64,000 nucleotides of DNA from Radicibacter daui (GCA_030657355.1 CP131057.1:737790-801789), one strand, 5' to 3'. Numbered from the stretch's first letter, positions 1 to 8,248 are shown. A program made the numbers and translations. The notes: generated by a model from the sequence alone, not told the origin.

Positions 1-131
1 AGGGTGTCTCCGCCGCCGTCAAATTTGCCGAAACCCTGACCCAGCTCGGCCACGCCACCTCCAAGCGGGGCGGCTGGGCAGCGCCACCGATGAAGCCGCT
101 CGGCAGCTTTCAGGACCTGCTGACGGCATAA
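1..131 (+). CDS. C-terminal fragment of an unidentified protein (gene enters from the left edge)
   Basis: An open frame runs from the window edge (first full codon at base 3) to TAA at 129-131, giving 42 residues that end in GSFQDLLTA. The start lies outside the window. I do not recognise the family from this tail. The last 25 bases, encoding the end of the protein and its stop codon, recur exactly at 1145-1169 beyond the next gene. This suggests either a decayed duplicate of this gene or an insertion that copied its 3' end. It is convergent with the methyltransferase, with 2 bases between the stop codons. Confidence 0.45.
   Translation, partial: GVSAAVKFAETLTQLGHATSKRGGWAAPPMKPLGSFQDLLTA
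107..131 (+). repeat. Direct repeat copy A (25 bp, exact) at the gene 3' end
   Basis: The 25 bases ending with the TAA at 131 are identical to 1145-1169. About 24 bases upstream in each copy are also similar (both read gcc.ccg.t.aagccgc.cggca). The two copies bracket the methyltransferase gene in the same orientation. Confidence 0.7.
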
Positions 132-133
132 AC

Positions 134-1039
134 TCAGGAACTCACCGGCCGCCTTGCCGCCACGAGGACCATATGGGCGCACCAGGAAGTCGGCAGAATG
201 CGGGTAACAAGCCGCCCGAGACCCGTGAGGCGCAGTGGGCGTGCCCCGTCATAGTGGCTCGCAACGCCACCCAGCAGCTCATGCAGCCGGTCAGCCGGGT
301 AGAGATAGTAGCGCTCTTCCGCCACCAGTCCCGCCCGTTCCACCGCAGCCGACAGCTGCGCCGCGGAAAAACGATACTCATAAAAAGCGCGGCCTTCCTC
401 CCGGCTATAGCCGAAATGGATGGCGAAGCCCGGCAGTGCGGTTTCGCGTACCCGTGCCACCCGCCGGCGCTCTTCGTCCCGCGGATAAGGCGCTGCCGGA
501 CGGCCCAGCAGGCGGCGCAGCAAGTTGGAGCCCAGCAACCGGAACCGCAGCGCATTCTTGAACTGCACCAGCCGGAAACAGAGATTGTCGTGCGGCACGG
601 TGATCAGCATCACCCCGCCGGGCTTCAGCACGCGCGCTGCTTCCCTGAGCGCGCGATCATGTCCCTCGAACAGATGCTCGATCACGCCCAGAGACAGGAT
701 GCTGTCGAAGCTTCCCCCCTCATAGGGCATGGCTTCAATATTGCCGTGATCGAAACGGATGTCCGGATAGTGGGCGCGGAAACGCTCGACATCGGGCTGG
801 CTGAGTTCGATGCCCGTCGCCTCATAGCCCCTGTCAGTCAGCGCCTTCAGCCAGCGGCCGGAACCAGCGCCGGCCTCAAGCACACGCCCGCCGGCCGGCA
901 CGTAATTTCTTACCAGTTCCAGCAGAGGATCTTCGGCGCAGCCCGCCACCATCTCATCAAGCGGCCGGCTGGTGAAATCGAACACCACGGTCGGTCCGGG
1001 CTGCGCAGGGCTCCCGCTATCGTCGCTTGTCACCGTCAT
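134..1039 (-). CDS. Class I SAM-dependent methyltransferase
   Basis: This 301-residue protein has a class I methyltransferase fold. The SAM-binding motif I, VLEAGAGSGRW, lies near residues 53-63, an acidic motif II follows (GIELS), and SLGVIEHL is at about 117-124 before the ARVLKPGG strand typical of UbiE/Methyltransf_11 enzymes. The C-terminal part (about 150-301) is variable and probably binds the acceptor, which cannot be deduced. I chose ATG at 1039 because GGGAGAA precedes it by 6 bases; an upstream ATG at 1144 would start inside the direct repeat. The gene is bracketed by a 25-bp direct repeat and has no operon partner. Confidence 0.8.
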   Translation of the reverse strand: MTVTSDDSGSPAQPGPTVVFDFTSRPLDEMVAGCAEDPLLELVRNYVPAGGRVLEAGAGSGRWLKALTDRGYEATGIELSQPDVERFRAHYPDIRFDHGNIEAMPYEGGSFDSILSLGVIEHLFEGHDRALREAARVLKPGGVMLITVPHDNLCFRLVQFKNALRFRLLGSNLLRRLLGRPAAPYPRDEERRRVARVRETALPGFAIHFGYSREEGRAFYEYRFSAAQLSAAVERAGLVAEERYYLYPADRLHELLGGVASHYDGARPLRLTGLGRLVTRILPTSWCAHMVLVAARRPVSS

Positions 1040-1363
1040 GGCCGTTCTCCCGGAGGGTTCATTCAGCGGGAGTAGCATGTCTGCGACAAGGCGCAAGCCA
1101 TTGACGGCTGAAGGCCCTTCGCCGCCGGTCAAGCCGCCCGGCAACTTTCAGGACCTGCTGACGGCATAACGGAGCCGCGGACCCTGGGTTGGTCCATCCG
1201 GGCGACATCTTGAAACCACCCGGATGTACGGCTCGGTAGTCCTTAAGGTTAGCTTGCCACGCCCATAACATGATAGTCTCTTGGGCGCTCAAAGTTGAGT
1301 TCCCTCGCCGGCCGGCGCCTTGGGCTTATGCGAGCCGGATCGGAGGGCGCGTTGAGAGTTGTG
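1040..1363. other. Intergenic region with repeat copy and a dyad
   Basis: No convincing gene is visible. It holds direct-repeat copy B (1145-1169) and an 8-bp inverted repeat CATCCGGG / CCCGGATG at 1195-1226 with a 16-base loop, not followed by a T-run. Divergent promoters for the methyltransferase and the binding protein should lie here, but no clear -35/-10 pair is evident. Confidence 0.5.
1145..1169 (+). repeat. Direct repeat copy B (25 bp, exact)
   Basis: Identical to 107-131. The frame ending here encodes the same FQDLLTA-stop tail (PPGNFQDLLTA), but upstream of about 1099 there is no coding similarity to the fragment at the left edge. It is therefore a gene-end remnant, not an intact gene. 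Confidence 0.7.
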
Positions 1364-2116
1364 ATGTCAGTTCGCCTTATTCGACTTCGCAGCATTCTGG
1401 CAGTTTCGACACTGGCAATGATGCTGGCCGCCGCGAGTTCTCCCGCAGCAGGGCGCTGCCTGCGTGTGGCACAATGGATCGGCGCTGTCGGGCTGGAGTG
1501 GCTGGTGCCGCCTCTCACCGAAACCTATCGGCGCGCCGGCGAGTGCGTCGAATGGGTGCCGGTCCCTATCGGTCAGGCCTGGCAGATGGTAGAGAGCGGC
1601 GAGCTTGATGGCGACATGATACGGGTTGCGCAGATTATCTCCCGTATGAAGCATGTCGTGAGCGTACCCACCGAAATTCCCGGTTTCGATGCAGTGCTGA
1701 TCACGCGCACGACGCTGGTTCCGCTGCAGTCACTGGAGGATGCGCGAGGCATGCGGCTTGCCGCGCCGTTCGGCTACCTTGCCCTTGATCTCATACCCGG
1801 CATCAAAGACTTCAGCATCCGGCGCGAAACCAACATGTCGGCCACCTTCCAGGATTTGGCCGCCGGAGAGGTTGATGGCGTCTTTACCGACCGCAATACC
1901 TATCTGCACTTCATCGCCAAGGGCAGCCTCGACCCATCCGCCCTGGCACCGTCCCTGTTTGTGATGAAAATGCCGACGCATATTGTGCTTGGCGAGCGCC
2001 AGAGGGGCAAGGTTCCCGCCATAGACAGGGCTTTGGCGAGCGTCATCGCCGATGGCCTCTTTGCTCCCGGGGCTTCAGTCCTCCACCCGCCCGCCCAGCC
2101 GTTCATGACCGAGTAG
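1364..2116 (+). CDS. Solo periplasmic solute-binding protein (SBP family 3-like)
   Basis: The protein is 250 residues long. It begins with a classical signal peptide (basic MSVRLIRLRS, hydrophobic core, SSPAAG cleavage region), followed by a domain with the layout of extracellular solute-binding family 3 proteins: an early WIGAVGLEWLVPPL strand, a LEDARGMRLAAP hinge, and a VDGVFTDR segment near the second lobe. I chose ATG 1364 because it puts the signal peptide at the N terminus; ATGs at 1295 and 1328 add an atypical basic leader. No permease or ATPase gene is adjacent, so it may be a sensor component or serve a distant transporter. Ligand unknown. Confidence 0.65.
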   Translation: MSVRLIRLRSILAVSTLAMMLAAASSPAAGRCLRVAQWIGAVGLEWLVPPLTETYRRAGECVEWVPVPIGQAWQMVESGELDGDMIRVAQIISRMKHVVSVPTEIPGFDAVLITRTTLVPLQSLEDARGMRLAAPFGYLALDLIPGIKDFSIRRETNMSATFQDLAAGEVDGVFTDRNTYLHFIAKGSLDPSALAPSLFVMKMPTHIVLGERQRGKVPAIDRALASVIADGLFAPGASVLHPPAQPFMTE

Positions 2117-2143
2117 GCGGCAACTCAAGCCGCATGGAGGGCC

Positions 2144-3025
2144 TCAGGCCACCCGCGCCAGCGTCTGCTCGTGGGCAAGGCTTTCGGTCAGGAAGCTCAC
2201 CAGCGGCCGCACGAGGTCTTCCACCTGTGCGTCCTCGCCGATAAAGACGATTTCCGTCATCGGCAGCACCGGCCAGTGCTCCGGCACCTCAAGAATGCGC
2301 GTGCCCGGCATCACGAAGGTGCGGCCCAGCATGGTGATCCCGAGCCCGCCGGCCACTGCTGCCTGCACGCCCATCAGGCTGCTGGCGGTGCAGGCTGCCA
2401 CCCACGGCTGGCGCACACCATCAAGCGCAGAGACCATCAGCTCACGATAAGTGCAGGGTTTGGGCAGCATCACCAGCTTCACCGGCTCGGCCGGGTCGAA
2501 GACGTAATCTTCCGCCGCCAGCCACACCAGTGGCTCCCGCCAGATCACCCGGCCGCGCTGGGCCGTGCCATCCTTCTTGGCCACCACGGCATCGAGCTTG
2601 CCCTCATCATAGGCGGTCAGCAGGTCGCAGCTGAGCGCCGTCATCAGCTCGATCTCGACGCCCGGATAAAGCCGGCCGAAGCGCGCCAGCAGCCGCGGCA
2701 ACTGGCCGGGAATGAAATCCTCCGTCACACCCAGCCTGAGGCGCCCGACAGCCGGCGGCTCCATCAACTGGCGCACCATACCGTCATTCATCTCCAGAAG
2801 GCGCCGCGCCGCCACCAGCAGCCGCTCGCCCTCCGGCGTCAGCCACAGTGCCCGGCTGGTGCGGGTAAAGACACGCTGCTGCAACAGCTCCTCCAGCCGC
2901 AGCACCTTCTGGCTGACAGCCGATTGGGAGCGTCCGACCACCTCGGCGGCAGCCGTAAAGCTGCCGGTTTCGGCAACGGCTACAAAGGCCCGCAGCAGGT
3001 CGATCTCAAGATCCGGATACCGCAT
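2144..3025 (-). CDS. LysR-family transcriptional regulator
   Basis: This 293-residue protein has a typical LysR architecture. The N-terminal winged helix contains LLRAFVAVAETGSFTAAAE and the recognition-helix region SQSAVSQKVLRLEELL (about 8-60), followed by a periplasmic-binding-like effector domain. Start ATG 3025 is preceded by AGAAAGG at 8 bases. It is convergent with the binding protein at 1364 (28-bp gap) and divergent from the EAL gene at 3260. Its target is not evident; the divergent promoter region toward the EAL gene is the natural candidate. Confidence 0.88.
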   Translation of the reverse strand: MRYPDLEIDLLRAFVAVAETGSFTAAAEVVGRSQSAVSQKVLRLEELLQQRVFTRTSRALWLTPEGERLLVAARRLLEMNDGMVRQLMEPPAVGRLRLGVTEDFIPGQLPRLLARFGRLYPGVEIELMTALSCDLLTAYDEGKLDAVVAKKDGTAQRGRVIWREPLVWLAAEDYVFDPAEPVKLVMLPKPCTYRELMVSALDGVRQPWVAACTASSLMGVQAAVAGGLGITMLGRTFVMPGTRILEVPEHWPVLPMTEIVFIGEDAQVEDLVRPLVSFLTESLAHEQTLARVA

Positions 3026-3194
3026 CCCAGCAGCCTTTCTTCTGGATACACCGACACTTAGGCGCAAATCGAATGAACGAACAAGTCTGCGCCTCACAGT
3101 TGCCTGTCACGGGCGCAATCCTCTGCGGTCGTCCACCTTCCGCGTGAAAATTCGGCGTCAAAAAATAATTAAGACAAAAGGCTTAAGGTCTTTT

Positions 3195-3222
3195 GCAACC
3201 TGACGGATATTCGTCAGGTTGC
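3195..3222. promoter_or_regulatory. Perfect 11-bp inverted repeat upstream of the EAL gene
   Basis: GCAACCTGACG (3195-3205) and CGTCAGGTTGC (3212-3222) are exact inverted copies separated by 6 bases. It lies 38 bases before the first possible EAL start. No T-run follows on either strand, so it is not an obvious terminator. It could be a dimeric repressor operator or a stable 5'-UTR hairpin. The AT-rich stretch at 3160-3190 just upstream may contain the promoter. Confidence 0.6.
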
Positions 3223-3259
3223 CGTTTAAAAACCACGGCTTCGCCCCCTGGCGCAGCCT

Positions 3260-4666
3260 TTGAACTTTACCGGATGCGGGACAGGAACGTTGAACGCCCT
3301 CGATCTCTATAATAGCCGCATCAAGAACCTCATTCTTTTCGGCGGCTTCATCACAATCCTCGTCAGTGGGGTCTGGGGCTCGCATTATCTTGTGACCGGC
3401 TCGCCTTTCCTGTTCACCATCAATTCCCTGTCGATCATTGCCGGCATCGCGCTTGTCGTTCTCGCCCTGCGCGGCCGGTTACGCACCGCCGCCATCATCA
3501 TGGCTCATGCGCTGACGGTCACGGTGGCCGCCTCCTGCCTGCCGGATGTCCCTACTGCCGACATCCAGCGCTCCGTGCATATGAACCTGCTGCCGGTCGG
3601 CGCAGCCAGTTTCCTCGTCTTCCACCGCGAAGGATTTTATCTGCGCGCCGCCTTGCCCGGCGCCATCGTGCTGATCTTTCTCGCCTTTGCGCTCAACCTC
3701 GTACCTCTGCCCTGGCCCGGCCTGACGGCTCCGCCAACGGGACGCGCAGCCGGCGTCTGGATCAACTATGTGACGGGCACTGTCGGCGCGAGTGTGGTGA
3801 TCGCCATCATGCAAACGAGCATGAGCGCCCGGCGCACCCTCGAGAATGATCTCCGTCAGGCCATCGCACGCGGGCAGTTTTATCTGCACTACCAGCCTCA
3901 GGTAGACGCATCGGGCCGTATCACCGGTGCAGAAGCCCTGCTGCGCTGGCAGCACCCGGCACGCGGTAACATCTCGCCGCTGGAATTTATCCCGCTGGCA
4001 GAAGAAACCGGCCTTATCGTGCCGATCGGTAACTGGGTCCTGCGCGAAGCCTGCGCCCAGCTTGCTGCCTGGGCCAAGGCGCCGGAGACCGAGCCGCTTT
4101 CGCTTGCCGTCAATGTCAGCGCCTCCCAGTTCCGTCAGCCGGATTTTGTCCAGCAGGTCAAAAGCATCCTCTCTCTCAGCGGCGCCCGGCCCTCCCGCCT
4201 GAAGCTGGAGCTGACCGAAAGTGTGCTGGCTGACGATGTCGAGGACATTGCCGCCAGGATGCAGTCCCTGAAGGATCTGGGAATCCGCTGGTCACTCGAT
4301 GATTTCGGAACGGGTTATTCCTCTCTGGCCTCGCTCAAGCAGTTTCCGCTCGACCAGATCAAGATCGACCGTTCCTTCGTGCAGGACTTTCTGACCGACA
4401 GGCACAGCAAGGCGATCATCGACACCATTATCCAGCTGAGCCGGGACCTCGGATTTTCCCTGCTCGCCGAAGGCGTGGAGACGGAAGCGCAGTTCGTTGC
4501 ACTGAATGCCGCCGGATGCGTCGCCTATCAGGGATATTTCTTCGGCCGGCCGGGCGAGATCGGTGCGCTGGAAAGCCTGCTTGAGAGTTTCAGGCCAGCC
4601 GCTGCAGAAAAACCAGTTTCGCGGGCTCGGCCAGTATCCGTGCAAACGGCGCTTCCATCGCCTTGA
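3260..4666 (+). CDS. Membrane-anchored EAL-domain c-di-GMP phosphodiesterase
   Basis: The protein is about 468 residues. The N-terminal 185 residues hold five or six hydrophobic segments (for example around 25-45, 52-70, 130-147 and 163-183) forming a membrane sensor. An EAL domain follows at about 195-445. The catalytic signature is intact: GAEALLRW, NVSASQF, ELTES, DDFGTGYSS, IKIDRSF and AEGVET, so hydrolysis of c-di-GMP to pGpG is expected. There is no GGDEF partner domain. The only in-frame starts at the 5' end are TTG at 3260 and TTG at 3290, the latter with AGGAA only 2 bases away, so the start is uncertain. The 3' end overlaps the convergent monooxygenase gene by 77 bp. Confidence 0.9.
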   Translation: MNFTGCGTGTLNALDLYNSRIKNLILFGGFITILVSGVWGSHYLVTGSPFLFTINSLSIIAGIALVVLALRGRLRTAAIIMAHALTVTVAASCLPDVPTADIQRSVHMNLLPVGAASFLVFHREGFYLRAALPGAIVLIFLAFALNLVPLPWPGLTAPPTGRAAGVWINYVTGTVGASVVIAIMQTSMSARRTLENDLRQAIARGQFYLHYQPQVDASGRITGAEALLRWQHPARGNISPLEFIPLAEETGLIVPIGNWVLREACAQLAAWAKAPETEPLSLAVNVSASQFRQPDFVQQVKSILSLSGARPSRLKLELTESVLADDVEDIAARMQSLKDLGIRWSLDDFGTGYSSLASLKQFPLDQIKIDRSFVQDFLTDRHSKAIIDTIIQLSRDLGFSLLAEGVETEAQFVALNAAGCVAYQGYFFGRPGEIGALESLLESFRPAAAEKPVSRARPVSVQTALPSP

Positions 4667-4895
4667 GGTTCGCCCCGGCGGCATGCGCATCGAGTGCGGC
4701 CTGACTCTCCCATACCTCGTAGAACATGAACTCACCCGGCTGACCCGCGACGGCATGCGGCACATACTCGATGCATCCGGGCTCCTCCCGCACGGCAAGA
4801 GCAAGCTTGCTGAGCGCCTGCGCCAGCGCTGCCTCTTCCCCCGGCTTTGCCTTGAGATAGGCAGCAAGTCGCACGGTTTCGGTCTTTGCGGTCAT
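4590..4895 (-). CDS. ABM-domain (putative quinol monooxygenase / YgiN-like) protein
   Basis: This 101-residue single-domain protein matches the antibiotic-biosynthesis-monooxygenase (ABM) fold: an early VRLAAYLKAKPGEE strand-helix, the EPGCIEYVPH centre, FMFYEVWESQAALDAHAAG, and a terminal strand. Relatives such as YgiN act on quinols as cofactor-free dimers; the substrate here is unknown. I chose ATG 4895, with a purine-rich GGGGAACAGGAAC upstream. It follows the alcohol dehydrogenase-like gene on the same strand (58-bp gap), so the two are probably co-transcribed in a quinone or aldehyde stress unit. Its last 77 bp overlap the end of the EAL gene on the opposite strand. Confidence 0.85.
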   Translation of the reverse strand: MTAKTETVRLAAYLKAKPGEEAALAQALSKLALAVREEPGCIEYVPHAVAGQPGEFMFYEVWESQAALDAHAAGANLKAMEAPFARILAEPAKLVFLQRLA

Positions 4896-4953
4896 GTTCC
4901 TGTTCCCCAAGGACGGGGCGGACTGACGGTTCGCCGCCAGCCCGCCCTCAATT

Positions 4954-5967
4954 TTAAAATCCAGCCAGCACGGTCTTGCCGATCGTTGCCGCACTTTCCT
5001 GCGCCGCATGCGCCTTGCGCAGGTTGGCCGCGGTGATGGTGCCAAAATTCTGCGTCAGTGTCGTGCGCAGCACGCCGGCATCCACCAGCGCGGAAACTTC
5101 GCTGAGGATCGTGTGCTGTTCGGCCATGTCGGCCGTGTTGAACAGAGGGCGCGTGAACATCAGCTCCCAGTGCACGGCAAGGCTCTTGCGCTTGAAGGGC
5201 ACGATATCGAACATCGCCGGATCGTCGATGAGGGCAAGCGCCCCTTGGGGTGCCAGCGCCTCGACGATGGCGCTGTGATGCTGGTCGGAGCCGGTGAGGC
5301 TCGCGATATAACGAACCTGCGCAATGCCGATCTTCTTCAGCTCTTCATCCAGCGGATTGCGATGGTTGATAACGTGATGTGCCCCCATCTTGCGGCTCCA
5401 TTCCGCCGTTTCCGGACGGGAAGCCGTGGTGATGACGGTAAGGCCGGTGAGGCGCCGCGCAATCTGGGTCAGGATAGAGCCGACACCGCCGGCACCGTTG
5501 ATGATGAGGATGGCATCGCCGCCCTTCTTCTGCCCGTAAGGCACGCCAAGCCGGTCGAACAGCAGTTCCCAGGCCGTGATGGCCGTCAGCGGCAGGGCCG
5601 CCGCCTCGGCAAAATCGAGGCTCGCCGGCTTCGGCCCGACAATGCGCTCATCGACGGCGTGATATTCGGCATTGGTGCCGGGGCGCTGGATGGCGCCGGC
5701 ATAGAAGACCGCGTCGCCGACCTTGAAGCGGCTGACCGCCGGACCGATGGCGGTAACGATGCCGGCAGCATCGAACCCCAGCACACGGGCCTCACCCTCG
5801 GCAGGCTTTGCGCCGGCGCGCAGCTTCACATCGACCGGATTGACCGAGACCGCCTCCACCTTCACCAGCAGGTCATGCGGGCCGACCTTCGGCATCGGCA
5901 AGTCAAGATCGACCAGCGCCGTTTCAGCGCTGATGGGCTGGGGCTGGTAGTAACCGATGGCTTTCAT
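4954..5967 (-). CDS. Zinc-type alcohol dehydrogenase-like / quinone oxidoreductase
   Basis: The 337-residue protein belongs to the MDR superfamily. It has an N-terminal GroES-like domain (VSVNPVDVKLRAG, LGFDAAGIV) and a Rossmann NAD(P)H domain with INGAGGVGSILTQIARR near residue 160. Zinc-binding cysteines of classical ADHs are absent, which suits the zinc-free subgroup annotated as zinc-type alcohol dehydrogenase-like proteins. It probably reduces quinones or enones with NADPH. ATG at 5967 begins the characteristic MKAIGYYQP. It lies upstream of the ABM monooxygenase and is divergent from the Rrf2 regulator across a 343-bp gap that holds an Rrf2-type palindrome. Confidence 0.87.
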   Translation of the reverse strand: MKAIGYYQPQPISAETALVDLDLPMPKVGPHDLLVKVEAVSVNPVDVKLRAGAKPAEGEARVLGFDAAGIVTAIGPAVSRFKVGDAVFYAGAIQRPGTNAEYHAVDERIVGPKPASLDFAEAAALPLTAITAWELLFDRLGVPYGQKKGGDAILIINGAGGVGSILTQIARRLTGLTVITTASRPETAEWSRKMGAHHVINHRNPLDEELKKIGIAQVRYIASLTGSDQHHSAIVEALAPQGALALIDDPAMFDIVPFKRKSLAVHWELMFTRPLFNTADMAEQHTILSEVSALVDAGVLRTTLTQNFGTITAANLRKAHAAQESAATIGKTVLAGF

Positions 5968-6310
5968 GGCAGAACTCCGTTTTCGCTCGGGACGGCACGG
6001 GCGGCCTGTCGCCGCCGGTGCTTTTCATGACCCGATGCTGCGCCACGCGCTGCCATTCGATAAGCGCATTAATCTTATCGTAGCGATCTGGTTTTCTGCT
6101 GGATGCTGTTTCAGTCAGCCGGTCACCGGCTGACAATCCGGCGGACACTTGCTCGCGGCGAAAACCGTCGCGAACCTGTAGACCATAAAAACCGGCAGGA
6201 GAATGCTGGCACCATATGTCGCGCCGGTTCCTTGTCATTTACACAGCACCTATTTAGGGATATCTAATATCCTTAATCATCGGTGCATATGCAAAATCCC
6301 GGAATGCCAA
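5968..6310. other. Divergent intergenic region upstream of the Rrf2 gene
   Basis: No gene is seen. The region is AT-richer than its surroundings from about 6060 and contains the palindrome at 6258-6272. Promoters for the reductase (leftward) and Rrf2 regulator (rightward) should both lie here. Confidence 0.5.
6258..6272. promoter_or_regulatory. Rrf2-type operator, site 1 (GGATAT-N3-ATATCC)
   Basis: Perfect 6-bp arms GGATAT and ATATCC with a 3-base spacer, 38 bp before the Rrf2 start codon. The same 15-bp architecture appears twice more (9794-9808 and 9813-9827) before the AhpD-like gene. The position suits autoregulation by the Rrf2 protein. Confidence 0.7.
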
Positions 6311-6799
6311 ATGATTCTGAGAAACCAAGTCGAATGGGCGCTTCATTGCTGCGCCATTCTTTCCGGCCTGCCTGATGGCCGCTATCTGTCGACCAAAGCT
6401 CTGGCAGAACTCCACGGCCTTCCGAAGGAATATCTCTCCAAAGCCCTGCAGAGCCTGTCCCAGGCGGGGCTTGTCCAGACGACGCTGGGCCCGTCGGGCG
6501 GATACCGCCTCGCCCGTCCCCCGGCGGAACTGAGCTTTCTGGACATTGTAGAAGCCGTCGAAGGCCGGACACGGACCTTCGTCTGTACCAATATCCGCGC
6601 CAACAACCCCTGCCGGCCGAAGGACCACTGCGACAGCAGCCCCTGCGCAGTGGCGCGGATTATGTGGGAAGCGGACGAAGCCTGGCGCGAAAAACTACGA
6701 AGTGTCACGCTGAAGGATCTTGGGCAGATCCTGTCGCAGGACATTGCTCCCGCGCTGTGGAAGGACACTTTCGCCTGGGTGCTTGACCGGGCGGGATGA
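6311..6799 (+). CDS. Rrf2-family transcriptional regulator with cysteine cluster
   Basis: This 162-residue protein begins MILRNQVEWALHCCAIL, a typical Rrf2 start. The winged helix (about 20-70) includes LAELHGLPKEYLSKALQSL and GPSGGYRLAR. The effector part carries Cys92, Cys101, Cys107 and Cys112, comparable in placement to the Fe-S ligands of IscR/NsrR-type members, so redox, NO or iron sensing is likely. ATG 6311 is preceded by GGAA at 8 bases; longer frames upstream would run through the palindrome. It stands at the head of a cluster of redox-related genes and probably regulates itself and the gene at 9295-9774. Confidence 0.88.
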   Translation: MILRNQVEWALHCCAILSGLPDGRYLSTKALAELHGLPKEYLSKALQSLSQAGLVQTTLGPSGGYRLARPPAELSFLDIVEAVEGRTRTFVCTNIRANNPCRPKDHCDSSPCAVARIMWEADEAWREKLRSVTLKDLGQILSQDIAPALWKDTFAWVLDRAG

Positions 6800-6879
6800 G
6801 CCGAACGCGGTTGAGCGAACTTCAGCCATAACAAACAGAACCAGGCGAATGACTCTTTCGGGCATCCGCCTGGCCGGAT

Positions 6880-7305
6880 TTATTTCGTAATCGGGAAGGT
6901 CAGTTCCTGCTGGCTGGTATCAACCACGAATACCGCGAGCAATTTTGCCGGCTCAGTCTTGCTGGCGTTTTCGCTCACTCCGTGCCGGTCGCCCGGCAGC
7001 TCCGAGAAGCTTTCCCCGGCCTTGTAGACCGTGATCGGGCCGCCATTCACCTGGCTGCGGATCGCCCCTTCGAGCACGGTGGCATAGATGAAGGCCGAAC
7101 TGGGATGGGTGTGCGCTTCAGAAAAACCGCCCGGCGCATATTCGACCAGAACGCCCCTCATGCTCTTGCCGGGCACATTGGGCAGTTCATGGTCATAGAC
7201 CAGTGTGACCTTGGCGCCCTCGCCGCCGCCGGGCGTAGTATCCGCCAGGGCAGGAGCCACCAGAAACGCCGACAGGGTTGCGGCGAACAGGAGCGATCTG
7301 AGCAT
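6880..7305 (-). CDS. Exported cupin-domain protein
   Basis: The 141-residue protein has a signal peptide (MLRSLLFAATLSAFLVAPALA) followed by a single cupin barrel. Cupin motif 1 is seen in YAPGGFSEAHTHPSSAFIYATVLEG, with metal-binding His residues in EAHTHP, and motif 2 in PGDRHGVSENAS. Such periplasmic cupins bind a divalent metal, but the reaction is unknown. ATG 7305 has AAAGGA 8 bases upstream. The downstream neighbour is the convergent Rrf2 gene; the SDR at 7369-8121 lies just upstream on the same strand (63-bp gap), so co-transcription is plausible. Confidence 0.85.
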   Translation of the reverse strand: MLRSLLFAATLSAFLVAPALADTTPGGGEGAKVTLVYDHELPNVPGKSMRGVLVEYAPGGFSEAHTHPSSAFIYATVLEGAIRSQVNGGPITVYKAGESFSELPGDRHGVSENASKTEPAKLLAVFVVDTSQQELTFPITK

Positions 7306-7368
7306 GTTCGGTGTCCTTTCATAGATCATGGTTCCCATGCCTCTCGTCACCGGCATGGGTGAGGGGAT

Positions 7369-8121
7369 TTATTTTCGCGGCGCTGTCGCGAACCATTGTT
7401 CAAAGCCGATACGGCCAAGGCGCGGGTTCTGGTCGGAGACGAGGGACCCGTCCTCCAGCCTGGTCCCGAAATACTTCGCCTCGGGGTCGGCAATGACGAT
7501 GCGGGTATCACCGACCGCCTTGAGATACCGGGCAACGAAATCGCAAAGACGCGCCCGTTCCGGGCCGGAAATTTCGACGATCCCGTTAACCGGTGCGGAA
7601 AGGGCTGCCTCCGCCACGAAGTCGGCAACGTCGTCGGAGGCAATCGGCTGAAGGGATCCGGTCGACAGGCGCGCCGTATCGCCAACCGTTCCCGACTGGG
7701 CAATACCGCCAAGAAATTCCATGAACTGCGTCGAGCGCAGGATGGTGTAGGGGACGCCGGAATCCCGGATGATCCGCTCCTGCGCGGCCTTGGCCCGGAG
7801 ATAGCCGCTTTCCGGCAACCGGTCCGTGCCCACGATGGAAAGCGCGACATGCAGCTTCACCCCTGCCGCCTTTTCCGCCGCAAACAGGTTGCGGCCCGAA
7901 ATCTCGAAAAATTCGAGCACCGCCTTGTCCTCGAAGGAGGGTGCGTTTGCGAGGTCGATCACGACTTCAGCGCCTTCAAGCGCCTTCGCAAGCCCCTCAC
8001 CCGTAATCGTATCCACGCCGGTGCTCGGAGCGGCTGCGGTGACATCGTGGCCTTGCTGGCGCAGCCGTTCAGCTGTTTTGGAGCCGATCAGGCCAGTACC
8101 GCCGATTATCACTATTTTCAT
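7369..8121 (-). CDS. NmrA-like NAD(P)-binding atypical SDR
   Basis: A 250-residue protein with the nucleotide-binding motif GGTGLIGSKTAERL at residues 8-21 and the downstream pattern of NmrA/YtfG-type NAD(P)H-binding proteins (VIDLANAPSFEDKAVLEFF, LSIVGTDRLPESGYLRAKAAQERII, STQFMEF). The classical SDR Tyr-x-x-x-Lys motif appears modified to YLRAK. Relatives are quinone reductases or redox sensors. ATG 8121 has AAGGAGAG 4 bases upstream. It lies between the cupin and MBL genes on the same strand, suggesting one unit for electrophile or quinone stress. Confidence 0.85.
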   Translation of the reverse strand: MKIVIIGGTGLIGSKTAERLRQQGHDVTAAAPSTGVDTITGEGLAKALEGAEVVIDLANAPSFEDKAVLEFFEISGRNLFAAEKAAGVKLHVALSIVGTDRLPESGYLRAKAAQERIIRDSGVPYTILRSTQFMEFLGGIAQSGTVGDTARLSTGSLQPIASDDVADFVAEAALSAPVNGIVEISGPERARLCDFVARYLKAVGDTRIVIADPEAKYFGTRLEDGSLVSDQNPRLGRIGFEQWFATAPRK

Positions 8122-8248
8122 GACTCTCTCCTTGCACGGAGCACAAGGTGCGCCGCGTTGCTTGCCGTTCAGAGGCAGTGAGGGCCGAAGCCGAGGATCG
8201 CGCCGTCATTGCCCTGCCTGTGAAGACCACGGCGGCGCAAAATCTCGC

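Noticed and set aside
1195..1226. Terminator at the CATCCGGG dyad
   Set aside because: The loop is 16 bases and no T-run follows on either strand.
5008..6030. 340-codon frame on the plus strand
   Set aside because: Antisense to the alcohol dehydrogenase-like gene; no motifs and biased composition.
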